Assembly: GCA_029861955.1 (NCBI GenBank)
Contig: JAOTYK010000009.1
Coordinates: 62,001 to 126,000 of the forward strand
Direction of reading: 5' to 3'
DNA: 64,000 nucleotides
Source: Acidobacteriota bacterium
GTDB taxonomy: Bacteria; Acidobacteriota; Polarisedimenticolia; Polarisedimenticolales; Polarisedimenticolaceae
In this document: positions 29,157 to 39,236 of the stretch, piece after piece
How the letters are laid out: each line of letters begins with the position of its first letter
Numbering within the stretch: the stretch's first letter is position 1
Notes under the pieces: model-generated
Seen by the model: the letters and a program-made list of their open reading frames with translations, nothing else
Databases searched by the model: none
Told to the model about the DNA's origin: nothing
Translations under genes and position numbers: made by a program

Positions 29157-29522
29157 TCAACTCAGGTAGCGCTGTAACTGCTCGCGTCCGGTGTCGCTGA
29201 GGTTGGTGAAGAACAGTCCAAGCTCGTAACGTGGCTCGCCGGATGTCGGCGAATCGGGCAGTGGTTCCGAGCGTACGACGACCGCGTCGACTTCCAGTGC
29301 CTCGGTCTCACCATTGCCGCTCTGCTTGACCGGCAACATGAGACGAATGGCCACCTGGGTCATCTCGGGGAAGTGGGCGGCGGATGTGCAAAAAAGACCG
29401 CCAAGAGAGAGATTTCGCGTCATCATGCGGGCGACGACCCCACCCGATTGGGGGGCACACTCGGCCACGATTTCTTTGGCGATTCGAGGATGGGCGCGGC
29501 GTTCTGCTGGATCTTCGGACAT
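29157..29522 (-). CDS. PilZ domain protein
   Basis: 121-residue single-domain PilZ protein. The cyclic-di-GMP contacts are present: the RxxxR-type motif in ERRAHPRIAKE and the NxSxxG motif NLSLGG, so ligand binding is plausible. Two adjacent ATGs (29525, 29522) follow GGAGG; the second has the better spacing. No output domain. It ends 8 bases before the hup -35 element and could be co-regulated with nothing obvious nearby. Confidence 0.85.
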   Translation of the reverse strand: MSEDPAERRAHPRIAKEIVAECAPQSGGVVARMMTRNLSLGGLFCTSAAHFPEMTQVAIRLMLPVKQSGNGETEALEVDAVVVRSEPLPDSPTSGEPRYELGLFFTNLSDTGREQLQRYLS

Positions 29523-29584
29523 CATGTTGCCTCCGGTGGAACCCCATCGTAGGGTTGCTGCAGACAAACGGTCAAGAGGCGTTA

Positions 29585-30355
29585 ATGGAACAAGAGACCA
29601 CGCGATCGATCCTTGCGGCGCTGCGTCGTGGCGAACTCTCGATCGACGATGCCGAACAGCGACTGGCCGCACCGGCAACCCGCGATCTCGGGTTCGCCAA
29701 CGTCGATCTCGATCGTGCCGCTCGGTGCGGTTTTCCGGAAGTCGTCTACGGCCCCGGCAAGACCATCGATCAGATCGTCGACATCGCCCAGGCATTGATC
29801 GACGCCGGGCAGCTGGCTCTGGTCACGCGTTTGACCGCAGAGCGTTATGAGCTGTTGCGGGATCGATTGCCCCGCGCTGTCTATCACGAGACCGCTCGCG
29901 CCCTGGTCGTGGGATCTCCGTCACAGGAGAAGACGACCGAGTCCACCGGAGGGGTCGTGGTGGTCTGTGCCGGAACGTCCGACCTTCCCGTCGCCGAGGA
30001 GGCCGCACTCACGGCAGAGCTATTCGGCTGTCTCGTTCAGCGGATCGCCGATGTCGGGGTCGCCGGCCTTCATCGACTGCTGGCCCACACCGCTCGACTA
30101 AGGTCGGCCACGGTCATCGTGGCGGTCGCCGGGATGGAAGGCGCGCTCCCGTCGGTGGTCGCCGGCATGACCGCGAACCCCGTCATCGCCGTGCCGACCA
30201 GTGTTGGCTATGGGACCGGTGCCGGGGGGCAGGTGGCCCTGATGGCGATGCTGAACTCCTGCGCCGCCGGTTTGACCGTGGTCAATATCGACAATGGATT
30301 TGGCGCCGGGTATGCCGCGGGAATGATCGATCGGTTGGCGCGGCAGGCCTCGTGA
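29585..30355 (+). CDS. larB: LarB: nickel-pincer cofactor biosynthesis (NaAD carboxylase/hydrolase)
   Basis: 256 residues. The N-terminal half has the LarB motifs LGFANVDLDRAARCGFPEVVYGPGKT. The C-terminal half is a PurE-like carboxylase domain (VVVVCAGTSDLPVAEEA, VAGMEGALPSVVAG, VPTSVGYGTGAGG, NIDNGFGAGY). LarB carboxylates the pyridinium ring of nicotinic acid adenine dinucleotide, the first step to the nickel-pincer cofactor of lactate racemase and relatives. larC and larE are not in this window. The start ATG lacks a strong ribosome-binding site. Confidence 0.92.
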   Translation: MEQETTRSILAALRRGELSIDDAEQRLAAPATRDLGFANVDLDRAARCGFPEVVYGPGKTIDQIVDIAQALIDAGQLALVTRLTAERYELLRDRLPRAVYHETARALVVGSPSQEKTTESTGGVVVVCAGTSDLPVAEEAALTAELFGCLVQRIADVGVAGLHRLLAHTARLRSATVIVAVAGMEGALPSVVAGMTANPVIAVPTSVGYGTGAGGQVALMAMLNSCAAGLTVVNIDNGFGAGYAAGMIDRLARQAS

Positions 30356-30587
30356 TCACCGTTCACAGGCCAAAAAACACCAGTTAAGGAACGATTTGTT
30401 GCAACCGGGAGGGTGGGCAGCCGTATCAACGACCCATGGAAAGACCCGTATAACCGAAACGAACTGTAAATAATATAAAAATGTTGACGTTTTCTGGTTT
30501 TCGCTCCATATAACTGGCGGCCCAACACTGGGAGTGTCGGCTATGAATAGGGAACGATTTCGGCGTGACGCCGTGACCCCGGCGAAT

Positions 30588-30616
30588 TTGACCGATCTGG
30601 TGGGTAAAGCTATGAT
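30588..30616 (+). promoter_or_regulatory. Predicted sigma-70 promoter of the rpsU-dnaG-rpoD operon
   Basis: TTGACC (30588-30593), 17-base spacer, TATGAT (30611-30616), within the 334-base larB-rpsU gap. Predicted start near 30623, giving a leader of about 67 bases. A second, weaker pair with a long 19-base spacer (TTGACG 30484-30489, TATAAC 30509-30514) lies upstream. The rest of the gap is AT-richer than its surroundings and holds no convincing gene. Confidence 0.72.
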
Positions 30617-30689
30617 TTGCGCTTTGCCAGACGGGTGTCACAGAAAGACACCACGACCAAATCCAACGAGAAAGTGGGGTGATGGGTCC

Positions 30690-30896
30690 ATGCCGCTGAT
30701 CAAGGTTCGCGAGGAAGAATCCCTCGAGAATGCCTTGAAGCGTTTCAAGCGGAAGTGCGAGAAATCCGGAATTCTGACGGAAATTAAAAAGCGTCAGCAT
30801 TACGAGAAGCCTTCGGTCCGCAAGAAGCGAAAAGCGCTCGCCGCACGCAAGAAGCTTCTGAAGCGTCTCGCGCAAGAACGCAAAATGAACGGTTGA
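30690..30896 (+). CDS. rpsU: 30S ribosomal protein S21
   Basis: 68-residue S21. It begins [19 protein letters not shown] and continues with [20 protein letters not shown] and a Lys/Arg-rich tail, all standard. Start chosen at 30690 because longer in-frame starts add unrelated residues. First gene of the macromolecular-synthesis operon with dnaG and rpoD, as in many bacteria. Confidence 0.95.
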   Translation: MPLIKVREEESLENALKRFKRKCEKSGILTEIKKRQHYEKPSVRKKRKALAARKKLLKRLAQERKMNG

Positions 30897-30902
30897 CCGC
30901 AC

Positions 30903-30935
30903 CCCGGTCGGTTCTCTTCATGAGAGCCGACCGGG
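30903..30935 (+). promoter_or_regulatory. Strong hairpin between rpsU and dnaG
   Basis: 14-base-pair stem CCCGGTCGGTTCTC / GAGAGCCGACCGGG (one G-T wobble) with loop TTCAT, only 7 bases after the rpsU stop. No T tract follows, so it is not a classical terminator. It may attenuate, stabilise or mark processing of the transcript so that S21 is made in excess over primase. The E. coli operon has a terminator in the same position. Confidence 0.65.
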
Positions 30936-30959
30936 ACCTACTAGAGAAGGTATACGCCC

Positions 30960-32738
30960 TTGGGCGCCCCTCACTCGCAGGACTTCATCGAGGCGGTTCG
31001 GAACGCGGGTGACATCGTCACCGTGATTTCCGAATACGTTCCTCTGAAACAGGCCGGCGTTCGCCAGAAGGGCCTGTGTCCGTTCCACCAGGAGAAGACT
31101 CCTTCGTTCACGGTGGACGCCGACAACCAACTCTTCTACTGCTTCGGTTGTCAGACCGGCGGCGACGTCTTCAAATTCGTCCAACTCTACGAGAGCGTCG
31201 GTTTCGGCGAGGCGCTGGAACTGCTGGCCGACAAGTTCGGGGTGCCGGTCCCGACTCGGAACACCCGTGGCGACGACCCCTACGCCCGCATGCTGCTGCT
31301 CAACCGGGATGCCGCATCCTTTTATCAAGGTGCCCTGGCGTCCGAGGCCGGCGATGCATGCCGGGCCTACCTGACCTCCCGTGGACTTCGAGACGAGACG
31401 GCCAAACGTCTCGGCGTCGGCTACGCACCCGGTGGCTGGGAGACCTTGCTCAACCATCTGACAAGCAAGCGCTACTCCGCCAAGGAGATCGAGAAGGCGG
31501 GTCTCGCCGTCCCCCGCAAGAGTGGATCCGGCCAGTACGATCGCTTTCGCGACCGACTGATCTTCCCGATCCGTGACATTCAGGGTCGCTCCATCGCGTT
31601 CGGTGGACGAACCCTCGGTGATGACCAGCCCAAGTACATCAACTCCCCGGAGTCGCCGACCTACACCAAGGGCGAGCATCTCTACGGGATGGACATCGCC
31701 CGAGACAGCATCCGACGAGAGGGCTTCGCGCTGATCGTCGAGGGTTATCTCGATTTCGCCGCGTTGTACGAGGCGGGCTTCACCAACGTCGTCGCGTCTC
31801 TCGGCACGGCGTTTACGCCGGCCCAGGCGCGACTGCTGGCGCGCTATACCCAGCGTGTCACAGTCTCCTACGACGGCGACGCGGCAGGTGCCAAGGCGAC
31901 CGCCCGGTCCCTGGATCTGCTGCTTGAAAAAGGTTTTGAGGTGCGGGTCGTGGATCTCTCCGATGGAGAGGACCCCGACGATTACATCCGCAAGCACGGG
32001 GCCGAGTCGTATGCGCGGCTAGTTAGAGAAGCGCCGGCGTACATCGAGTTCCTCGTTCGCAAGGAAGTCCGCGCCAGGGATCTGAATCGTATCGAGGAGA
32101 AGGTCGCTGCGATCCATGCGGTGTTGCCGCACGTGGCGAAGTTACAGAGTGCCATCGAACGAGCGGCCTGGGCCGATCGCATCGGTGACGCGCTACAGAT
32201 CGAAGACGGCATGGTGATGCAGGAACTGCGGGACTCACTGAAGTCGGCGCAGACGACGATACGTCACAATCCCGGCCCCTCTCGACCTGTCCGCGAGACC
32301 GAGGTCATTCTGATACAACGACTCCTGGGTTCGGAGGGCGAACGCGCATTGTGCGAGGAACGATTGGATCACGAAGTGCTGCAACACCGCGGTGTCCGCG
32401 CGATCGTCGAAACGATCTTGAACCTCAACCGTGCCGGTCGATCCTGTGACTACCCGACCGTTCTCGAGACGCTCCCCGAGGAGGCCGATCGCGATCTACT
32501 GACAGAGATCGCGTTTCGTGAGCTTCCGGAGGATGGACCGGATGTCGAGGACTGTCTGTGGTCGTTCGAGCAAGAGCGCCTTCAGCGTCAGGGACGCGAG
32601 GCCGTCAGAGAAGTGAATCGTTTGCAGACGGATGGGGGTCGGGACGCCGAAGTATCGGACGTCGACCGGCAGTTGCGTGAACTTCAGCAGATCGCTCGAG
32701 AACGTGACGAGCTGTTACGGGCCGAGAGATCCGAGTAA
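30960..32738 (+). CDS. dnaG: DNA primase
   Basis: 592-residue DnaG. The CHC2 zinc motif reads [13 protein letters not shown] then [12 protein letters not shown] (about 38-72). The TOPRIM catalytic region has [17 protein letters not shown] and [13 protein letters not shown] (about 258-310). A helical C-terminal part would contact the DnaB helicase. TTG start with AGAAGG nine bases upstream. Followed after 4 bases by rpoD. It makes the RNA primers for replication. Confidence 0.96.
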   Translation: MGAPHSQDFIEAVRNAGDIVTVISEYVPLKQAGVRQKGLCPFHQEKTPSFTVDADNQLFYCFGCQTGGDVFKFVQLYESVGFGEALELLADKFGVPVPTRNTRGDDPYARMLLLNRDAASFYQGALASEAGDACRAYLTSRGLRDETAKRLGVGYAPGGWETLLNHLTSKRYSAKEIEKAGLAVPRKSGSGQYDRFRDRLIFPIRDIQGRSIAFGGRTLGDDQPKYINSPESPTYTKGEHLYGMDIARDSIRREGFALIVEGYLDFAALYEAGFTNVVASLGTAFTPAQARLLARYTQRVTVSYDGDAAGAKATARSLDLLLEKGFEVRVVDLSDGEDPDDYIRKHGAESYARLVREAPAYIEFLVRKEVRARDLNRIEEKVAAIHAVLPHVAKLQSAIERAAWADRIGDALQIEDGMVMQELRDSLKSAQTTIRHNPGPSRPVRETEVILIQRLLGSEGERALCEERLDHEVLQHRGVRAIVETILNLNRAGRSCDYPTVLETLPEEADRDLLTEIAFRELPEDGPDVEDCLWSFEQERLQRQGREAVREVNRLQTDGGRDAEVSDVDRQLRELQQIARERDELLRAERSE

Positions 32739-32742
32739 AAAA

Positions 32743-34455
<1,713 letters not shown>

Positions 34456-34464
34456 GAATCGAAA

Positions 34465-34497
34465 CGCGGCCCTCTCGGATGTGCCGGGAGGGCTGCG
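34465..34497. terminator. Hairpin between convergent rpoD and MscS gene
   Basis: 14-base-pair stem CGCGGCCCTCTCGG / CCGGGAGGGCTGCG with two G-T wobbles and loop ATGTG, in the 50-base convergent gap. T-runs on either side are poor (TCTAGTCTTC after it). Probably limits transcription from both sides, but not a canonical intrinsic terminator. Confidence 0.55.
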
Positions 34498-34505
34498 TCT
34501 AGTCT

Positions 34506-35555
34506 TCAGTCCCCGTCGTCCGCTCGCGTCTCTCGATTGGCGATCATCTTGTCGAACCGTTCCATGCGGAGCTTCAGGATGGAGATCTCGCCCTCCAGCC
34601 GTTTCTTCTCGTCCGCGTCCGACTCCTTCATCGACTCATTGAGTTTCGCCAACTCCTTCTTGATTCCGGTTCGCGCGTTTCGCAGTTCTTCGATGGATTC
34701 GGCCTCGTCCGCCTTGTCGAAGACCACGGTCTCGGCGATCACCGCCTGCGTCTCGTCCGCCGAGGCGCGCGTCGGTCGCGGGATGAAGACCGCCTGATCG
34801 GCAAGCACCCGTTGATTCATGAAGTTGGGAGAGACGATCTCGACGCCGCCTTCGTGAAGATGATCGAGGACGGCACAACGAAGTTGCGACCGAACCGAGA
34901 GGACACGCTTCACCTCGGTCAGCAGCCCATGGATCCGGTAGACCACCGAGAAGTCGCCCAACTCCTTGATATGGACGAACGGTTCCTGCAGGTCAACGGA
35001 CCGCGCGGCCTCCAACAACAGTTTCTCGACATGAACGCGGGAGACGTCGTAACCCAGCGACACCGTCGTCGAGACGATCGTTCCCGACGCCCGCACGGTG
35101 GTCACGGGATGGGTCACGAGGAACATATTGGGGACGGTGGTCAGGTCGCGATCGGCGGTCTGAATCTCGGTGTGAAACAGACCACGCTCCGAGACGCGAC
35201 CGAAGTGTTCTCCGCTACTGATGAAGTCTCCCATCTTGAAGTTCTTCACCGAGCGCAACATCACACCGGCCATCGCGTTTCCAAGAAAGGTCGTCGAGGA
35301 CAACGCGATCGCCGCACTGGAGACGATGCCGACTAGACCCAGCAGCTGGCCACGCATGGCGTCACCGATGGGGACGACCAGGACGATCAGCAACAGTCCG
35401 GCCGCCGTCAATCCCAGCAGGATCAGCTGGTTGCGAAACTGATGCCCCCGACGAGCCGCCGCCGGTCGATCCATGAATCGCTGGACCAGGAAGAGCGTCA
35501 GGACGACGGTCAAGATGGTGGCCGCCGATGGCAGCATTTTCTGGACGATTTCCAC
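34506..35555 (-). CDS. MscS-family small-conductance mechanosensitive channel
   Basis: 349 residues with GTG start behind GGGGTGA. Three membrane segments (about 8-28, 44-64, 70-98) lead into the MscS pore helix and beta domain: SSTTFLGNAMAGVMLRSVKNFKMGDFIS is the TM3b/beta-domain junction. Residues about 135-255 form the MscS alpha/beta domain and about 275-349 a charged coiled coil. It would release solutes upon hypo-osmotic shock, although some homologues have other roles. Convergent with rpoD. Confidence 0.87.
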   Translation of the reverse strand: MEIVQKMLPSAATILTVVLTLFLVQRFMDRPAAARRGHQFRNQLILLGLTAAGLLLIVLVVPIGDAMRGQLLGLVGIVSSAAIALSSTTFLGNAMAGVMLRSVKNFKMGDFISSGEHFGRVSERGLFHTEIQTADRDLTTVPNMFLVTHPVTTVRASGTIVSTTVSLGYDVSRVHVEKLLLEAARSVDLQEPFVHIKELGDFSVVYRIHGLLTEVKRVLSVRSQLRCAVLDHLHEGGVEIVSPNFMNQRVLADQAVFIPRPTRASADETQAVIAETVVFDKADEAESIEELRNARTGIKKELAKLNESMKESDADEKKRLEGEISILKLRMERFDKMIANRETRADDGD

Positions 35556-35661
35556 GTCTCACCCCGATGACTCGGACAGGATGCCTCATGGGAGGCCGAT
35601 GTGGCCCAAGAGTACCAACATCTGCCCCCAGTAGGCAGCCACTGCCTCGATGTCGTAACGT

Positions 35662-36639
35662 ATGGAGACCGTGAAGAACCGCCATTACTACAACCAGCAC
35701 ATCGGCGACCTGAAGCAACGGCTGAAGGACTCGCTGGACACGGACGCGCTGCGGGATCTGCATCAGGTTCGACCTTGGCGGCATTTCGCCACGGTCATCC
35801 GCTTGTTGGCGGTGGTCGGTCTCTGTGGCTGGGCGTTATGGCAGACCCGCTGGCCGGGTCTCTGGGTTCCCGCGGCGATCCTGCAGGGCTTCAACCTACT
35901 GGGCTTCATCATCCTGTTGCACGAGTGGGTGCACGATTCGATCTTTCGAACACGACGCCCGGGTCTACAACGGCTGCTCGGTCTGCTCTATGCGGCGCCG
36001 ACCGCTATCAGCGCGACCCAGTTTCGTATCTGGCATCTGGATCATCACAACGAGCTGGGGTCCGAGGTGGACGACCCCAAGCGAGCCCACCTGTCGCCGA
36101 AGCGTAACGCTCGCTGGTTCAAGTTGCTCTACGCGACACCGGCGCTCTTCTTCATTTACGCCAAGGCTGCGGGCAGCGAGGTCAAGACCTACGACGCGGT
36201 CGATCGCAGGCGAATCAATCTCGAACGACTGGGCAACTTGCTGGTCCAACTCGGCATCGTCGCCGCCATCTCGATGACCGGCGGCGGCTGGGTGTTGATG
36301 CGGATCTGGTTCATCCCGTTGTTCTTCGTCTTTCCGCTGGCGTTCTCATTGAACCGGCTGGGTCAGCACTACAACATCGACCGTAACGATCCGGCCAAGT
36401 GGTCCTCTCGGGTGGACGGCAATCCGATCTGGCACTTCATCTTCCTGTGGTCCAACTTCCACATCGAGCATCACTACTACCCGAGAGTTCCGTTCTACAA
36501 CCTTCGCAAACTCAACCGTGACCTGCGCCCGTTCTTCAGAAAGAACCGTGTCGAGAACCTGGGCTACGTCAAGATCGTCTGGGGTTGGATCGTGCGGAAC
36601 CGCAAGCCGCATACGGACTGGAGCCGGGCGGAGAGCTAG
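35662..36639 (+). CDS. Membrane fatty acid desaturase
   Basis: 325-residue membrane desaturase with the three His boxes: HEWVHD (about 92-97), HLDHHNE (about 126-132) and HIEHHYYP (about 274-281), alternating with hydrophobic helices. This spacing fits acyl-lipid or acyl-CoA desaturases; a hydroxylase is possible. It would introduce a double bond into membrane acyl chains. No clear ribosome-binding site at the ATG at 35662. Ends two bases before the convergent ABC permease stop. Confidence 0.87.
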   Translation: METVKNRHYYNQHIGDLKQRLKDSLDTDALRDLHQVRPWRHFATVIRLLAVVGLCGWALWQTRWPGLWVPAAILQGFNLLGFIILLHEWVHDSIFRTRRPGLQRLLGLLYAAPTAISATQFRIWHLDHHNELGSEVDDPKRAHLSPKRNARWFKLLYATPALFFIYAKAAGSEVKTYDAVDRRRINLERLGNLLVQLGIVAAISMTGGGWVLMRIWFIPLFFVFPLAFSLNRLGQHYNIDRNDPAKWSSRVDGNPIWHFIFLWSNFHIEHHYYPRVPFYNLRKLNRDLRPFFRKNRVENLGYVKIVWGWIVRNRKPHTDWSRAES

Positions 36640-36641
36640 GG

Positions 36642-37439
36642 TCAGACCTTTCGCCGAATCCGGTCGTGGCGCAGTCGCTGCCGATCGTCGAAGACCAGCC
36701 GCCGTGCCCAGAGCACGATGCTGAAGGTGCCGAGGGCCACACCGCCGGCGATCGAGAACATGATGAACATCTGGTAGCGGACCGCACTTCCCGGTGCCTG
36801 CCCGGCCAGGATCTGCCCGGTCATCATCCCGGGGATGCTGATCAGCCCCACGGCAGCCATCGAGTTCAGGATCGGAATCAGACCGGTGCGCACGGCGTCC
36901 TGGACGATCTCCTTCGACGCTTCCTTCGCTGTCGCTCCGTGGGCCAGCAACATCTCTACCTGTCGTCGTCGCTGTGCGAAACCGGCAAGCACCGTCTCCA
37001 GCCCGAGCGCGATGCCGTTCAGCGTGTTGCCGAGGATCATGCCGAGGATCGGGATGGCGTACTGCGGCGTGTACCAGGGATCGACGCGAATCACGACACG
37101 CAATCCATAGAACGCGATCAACATCGAGCTGATCATCATCACACCGATGCTGACCCGATAGAGACCGGGCACTCGATAGGTCGTTCGTCGGACCGCCTCG
37201 AAGCCGGCGATGAACGCCATCACCAACATCATCGACAAGACGGCCCACGGACCCTCGATGGAGAAGACCCATTTGAGGACCAGCCCGAGAAGACTTAGTT
37301 GCACCACCGTGCGCGCCGCCGCCACCAGCAGTCGCCCGTGCAACCCGACCCGCGCGTAGAGGCTGATGCCGGCGTTCAATACGATCAGCAGCGCACCGAG
37401 GGCCAGCTGCCAGACCTGTAGTTCCAGCGGCCCGCTCAT
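36642..37439 (-). CDS. fetB: FetB-type ABC exporter permease (UPF0014)
   Basis: 265-residue membrane protein with about six to seven hydrophobic segments and the family stretch YAIPILGMILGNTLNGIALG followed by RRRQVEMLLAHGAT, and SIPGMMTGQILAGQAP. FetB with FetA forms an ABC exporter linked to iron homeostasis in E. coli. The start overlaps the stop of the ATPase gene (ATGA), so the two are coupled. Actual substrate unproven. Confidence 0.88.
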   Translation of the reverse strand: MSGPLELQVWQLALGALLIVLNAGISLYARVGLHGRLLVAAARTVVQLSLLGLVLKWVFSIEGPWAVLSMMLVMAFIAGFEAVRRTTYRVPGLYRVSIGVMMISSMLIAFYGLRVVIRVDPWYTPQYAIPILGMILGNTLNGIALGLETVLAGFAQRRRQVEMLLAHGATAKEASKEIVQDAVRTGLIPILNSMAAVGLISIPGMMTGQILAGQAPGSAVRYQMFIMFSIAGGVALGTFSIVLWARRLVFDDRQRLRHDRIRRKV

Positions 37440-38089
37440 GAAGCGACCGGTAGATCGATCACGCGATCGGCCACACGACCGGGGAGTGTGTCGTCGTGAC
37501 TAACCCACAGCACGGCACCACCGTCGGCGGCAAAGCGCCTGACGGCATTCTCGGCCCGGGTCGCAAGCTCGGAGTCCAACGCCGATGTCGCTTCGTCGAG
37601 GAGTAAGACCGAGGGTCGCAATGTCAATGCTCGGTAGAGGGCCAGTCGTTGCATTTCACCACCGGAGAGATCCTCCGCCGGCGTGTCGGCGCTGACCTCA
37701 GCGGCAGAAAGAATCGAGGCGACGGGATCGTCGGCGCTCCAACGATCGCCGGCACGATCCAGCGCCGCCACGACGCTCACGTTCTCGTCGGCAGTCCCCG
37801 GAAACGGGACGGCCGCCTGGTGGAGGTAGAGCACGTCGATCCGCCAGGCCGACGGGTCGTGGTCGTCGATGGAACGGCCCTGGAGGGTCAGCTCGCCACC
37901 GTCCCGTGGGTCCAGATCGGCCAACGCCCGCAAGAGTAGGGTCTTGCCGCTGCCTGACGGCGCACGCAGGGCGACGATCTCCCCGCCCTGCAGCTCCAGA
38001 TCGAAGCGGTCGATCCACGGACGTCGCGTCAGCCCGCGACAGACAAGTAACGGTTGGCCCGAATCCGCCATGTCCGCAGCATACCCCAT
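37436..38089 (-). CDS. fetA: FetA-type ABC exporter ATPase
   Basis: 217-residue ABC ATPase. Walker A APSGSGKTLLL (about 43-53), Q-loop region YLHQAAVPF, signature LSGGEMQRLALYR (about 142-154), Walker B VLLLDEATSALD and the H-loop VSHDD are all present. Start could be ATG 38089 or, more simply, ATG 38071 (MADSGQPLL). Neither has a strong ribosome-binding site. Partner of the downstream permease. The same type also appears as YbbL with YbbM. Confidence 0.87.
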   Translation of the reverse strand: MGYAADMADSGQPLLVCRGLTRRPWIDRFDLELQGGEIVALRAPSGSGKTLLLRALADLDPRDGGELTLQGRSIDDHDPSAWRIDVLYLHQAAVPFPGTADENVSVVAALDRAGDRWSADDPVASILSAAEVSADTPAEDLSGGEMQRLALYRALTLRPSVLLLDEATSALDSELATRAENAVRRFAADGGAVLWVSHDDTLPGRVADRVIDLPVAS

Positions 38090-38186
38090 GGCTCGAAGAC
38101 GGAGGCGGGGCTGACATCGTCTGGAATTGCTCTAGAATACTGCCCGTCAGCGAGATCGAGACCCGGCATCCATAAGCGAGACACCG

Positions 38187-39236
38187 ATGGACCCGATGAA
38201 CTGGGACATGCCCGTTCCGACCCGTCGCGGGTTTCGTTTCCGTATGACCCGACGGATGATCCGGATGCGTCACTGGGTCTTCGGGCTGGACCGCTACCAT
38301 CATGGATCGTCTTACTTCGAGCCGGAAGGCGTCGAGCACGCGCGGCAGGTCTGCGAAGACGCCAATCGCGATTTCTCGGCGTTCATCGCCCCGCCGGACG
38401 ACGTTCCGCTTGAGAGCGTTCGCAAGGAGACCCAGCGAGTCCGACGGGACGGCGTGCAGGTCCAGCGCTGGAGCTTCGATTCTCCGCTCCCCAGCGGTGT
38501 CGCCAACAACGACCGCGTTCATCTGCAGCTCTTCACACCCCCCGGTGTCGCGGCCGACGAGCCGGTGCTGCTGTTCCATCATCCGGTCTACCAACGCCAC
38601 TGGTCCCGCTGGGAGTGGTTCCTCAAGCCACTGATTCAGAAGATGCCCGTCGCCGTGCTTGCAGGCCCGTACCACTTCGAGCGCACACCGGACGGGCAGT
38701 TCCCCGGCGAGGGGGCGATGAACGCCAACCCGGCTCGGCTGTACCAGGCGATCCGTCAGTGGTGCTGGGATCATGAAGCCGCGGTGGAACTCCTGCGGAC
38801 CCAGGTGGGGCGAGAGCTACGTGCCAACGTCGGATTCAGTCTCGGCGGTTTCCAACTGCTGGCGTTGGCCTCCACGGGACGGGTGAACGTGCCGATGGTG
38901 ACCATCTCCGCCACCAATCGTTACGCCTGGGGCTTGACCCACGGGCTGATCGGTACCGGACTCAAACGATCGATCGATCAGGCGGGACTGGATGATCCGA
39001 CTTTTCGCCGCTGGACGGCGGCGCTACAGATGGACCGGCACGTGGAGTCGCTCCGGAGCAAGCGATTGCTCTACATCTTCGGCAGTCTGGATCGTGTCGA
39101 CCCACCGCCCAGTCTTGAGCGGTTGCGGGACGCGTTGCAGCCCGAGCGGGTCATTGAACTGCCCATGGGTCATGGGACGATCCTGTTCCAGCGTCGTCGG
39201 ATCTCCCAGGAGATCGAGGCGTTTCTCGCCCTCTGA
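38187..39236 (+). CDS. Alpha/beta hydrolase family protein
   Basis: 349 residues with a hydrolase core. The nucleophile elbow is GFSLGG (Ser218), a plausible acid lies in GSLDRVDPP, and the His in PMGHGTIL completes the triad. No signal peptide; basic N-terminus. Probable esterase, lipase or thioesterase-like activity; substrate unknown. ATG at 38187 or 38196. Its stop abuts the stop of the convergent downstream gene. Confidence 0.78.
   Translation: MDPMNWDMPVPTRRGFRFRMTRRMIRMRHWVFGLDRYHHGSSYFEPEGVEHARQVCEDANRDFSAFIAPPDDVPLESVRKETQRVRRDGVQVQRWSFDSPLPSGVANNDRVHLQLFTPPGVAADEPVLLFHHPVYQRHWSRWEWFLKPLIQKMPVAVLAGPYHFERTPDGQFPGEGAMNANPARLYQAIRQWCWDHEAAVELLRTQVGRELRANVGFSLGGFQLLALASTGRVNVPMVTISATNRYAWGLTHGLIGTGLKRSIDQAGLDDPTFRRWTAALQMDRHVESLRSKRLLYIFGSLDRVDPPPSLERLRDALQPERVIELPMGHGTILFQRRRISQEIEAFLAL

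Noticed and set aside
30534-30689. In-frame N-terminal extension of rpsU
   Set aside because: S21 starts at [11 protein letters not shown] in nearly all bacteria, and the predicted promoter lies inside the extension.
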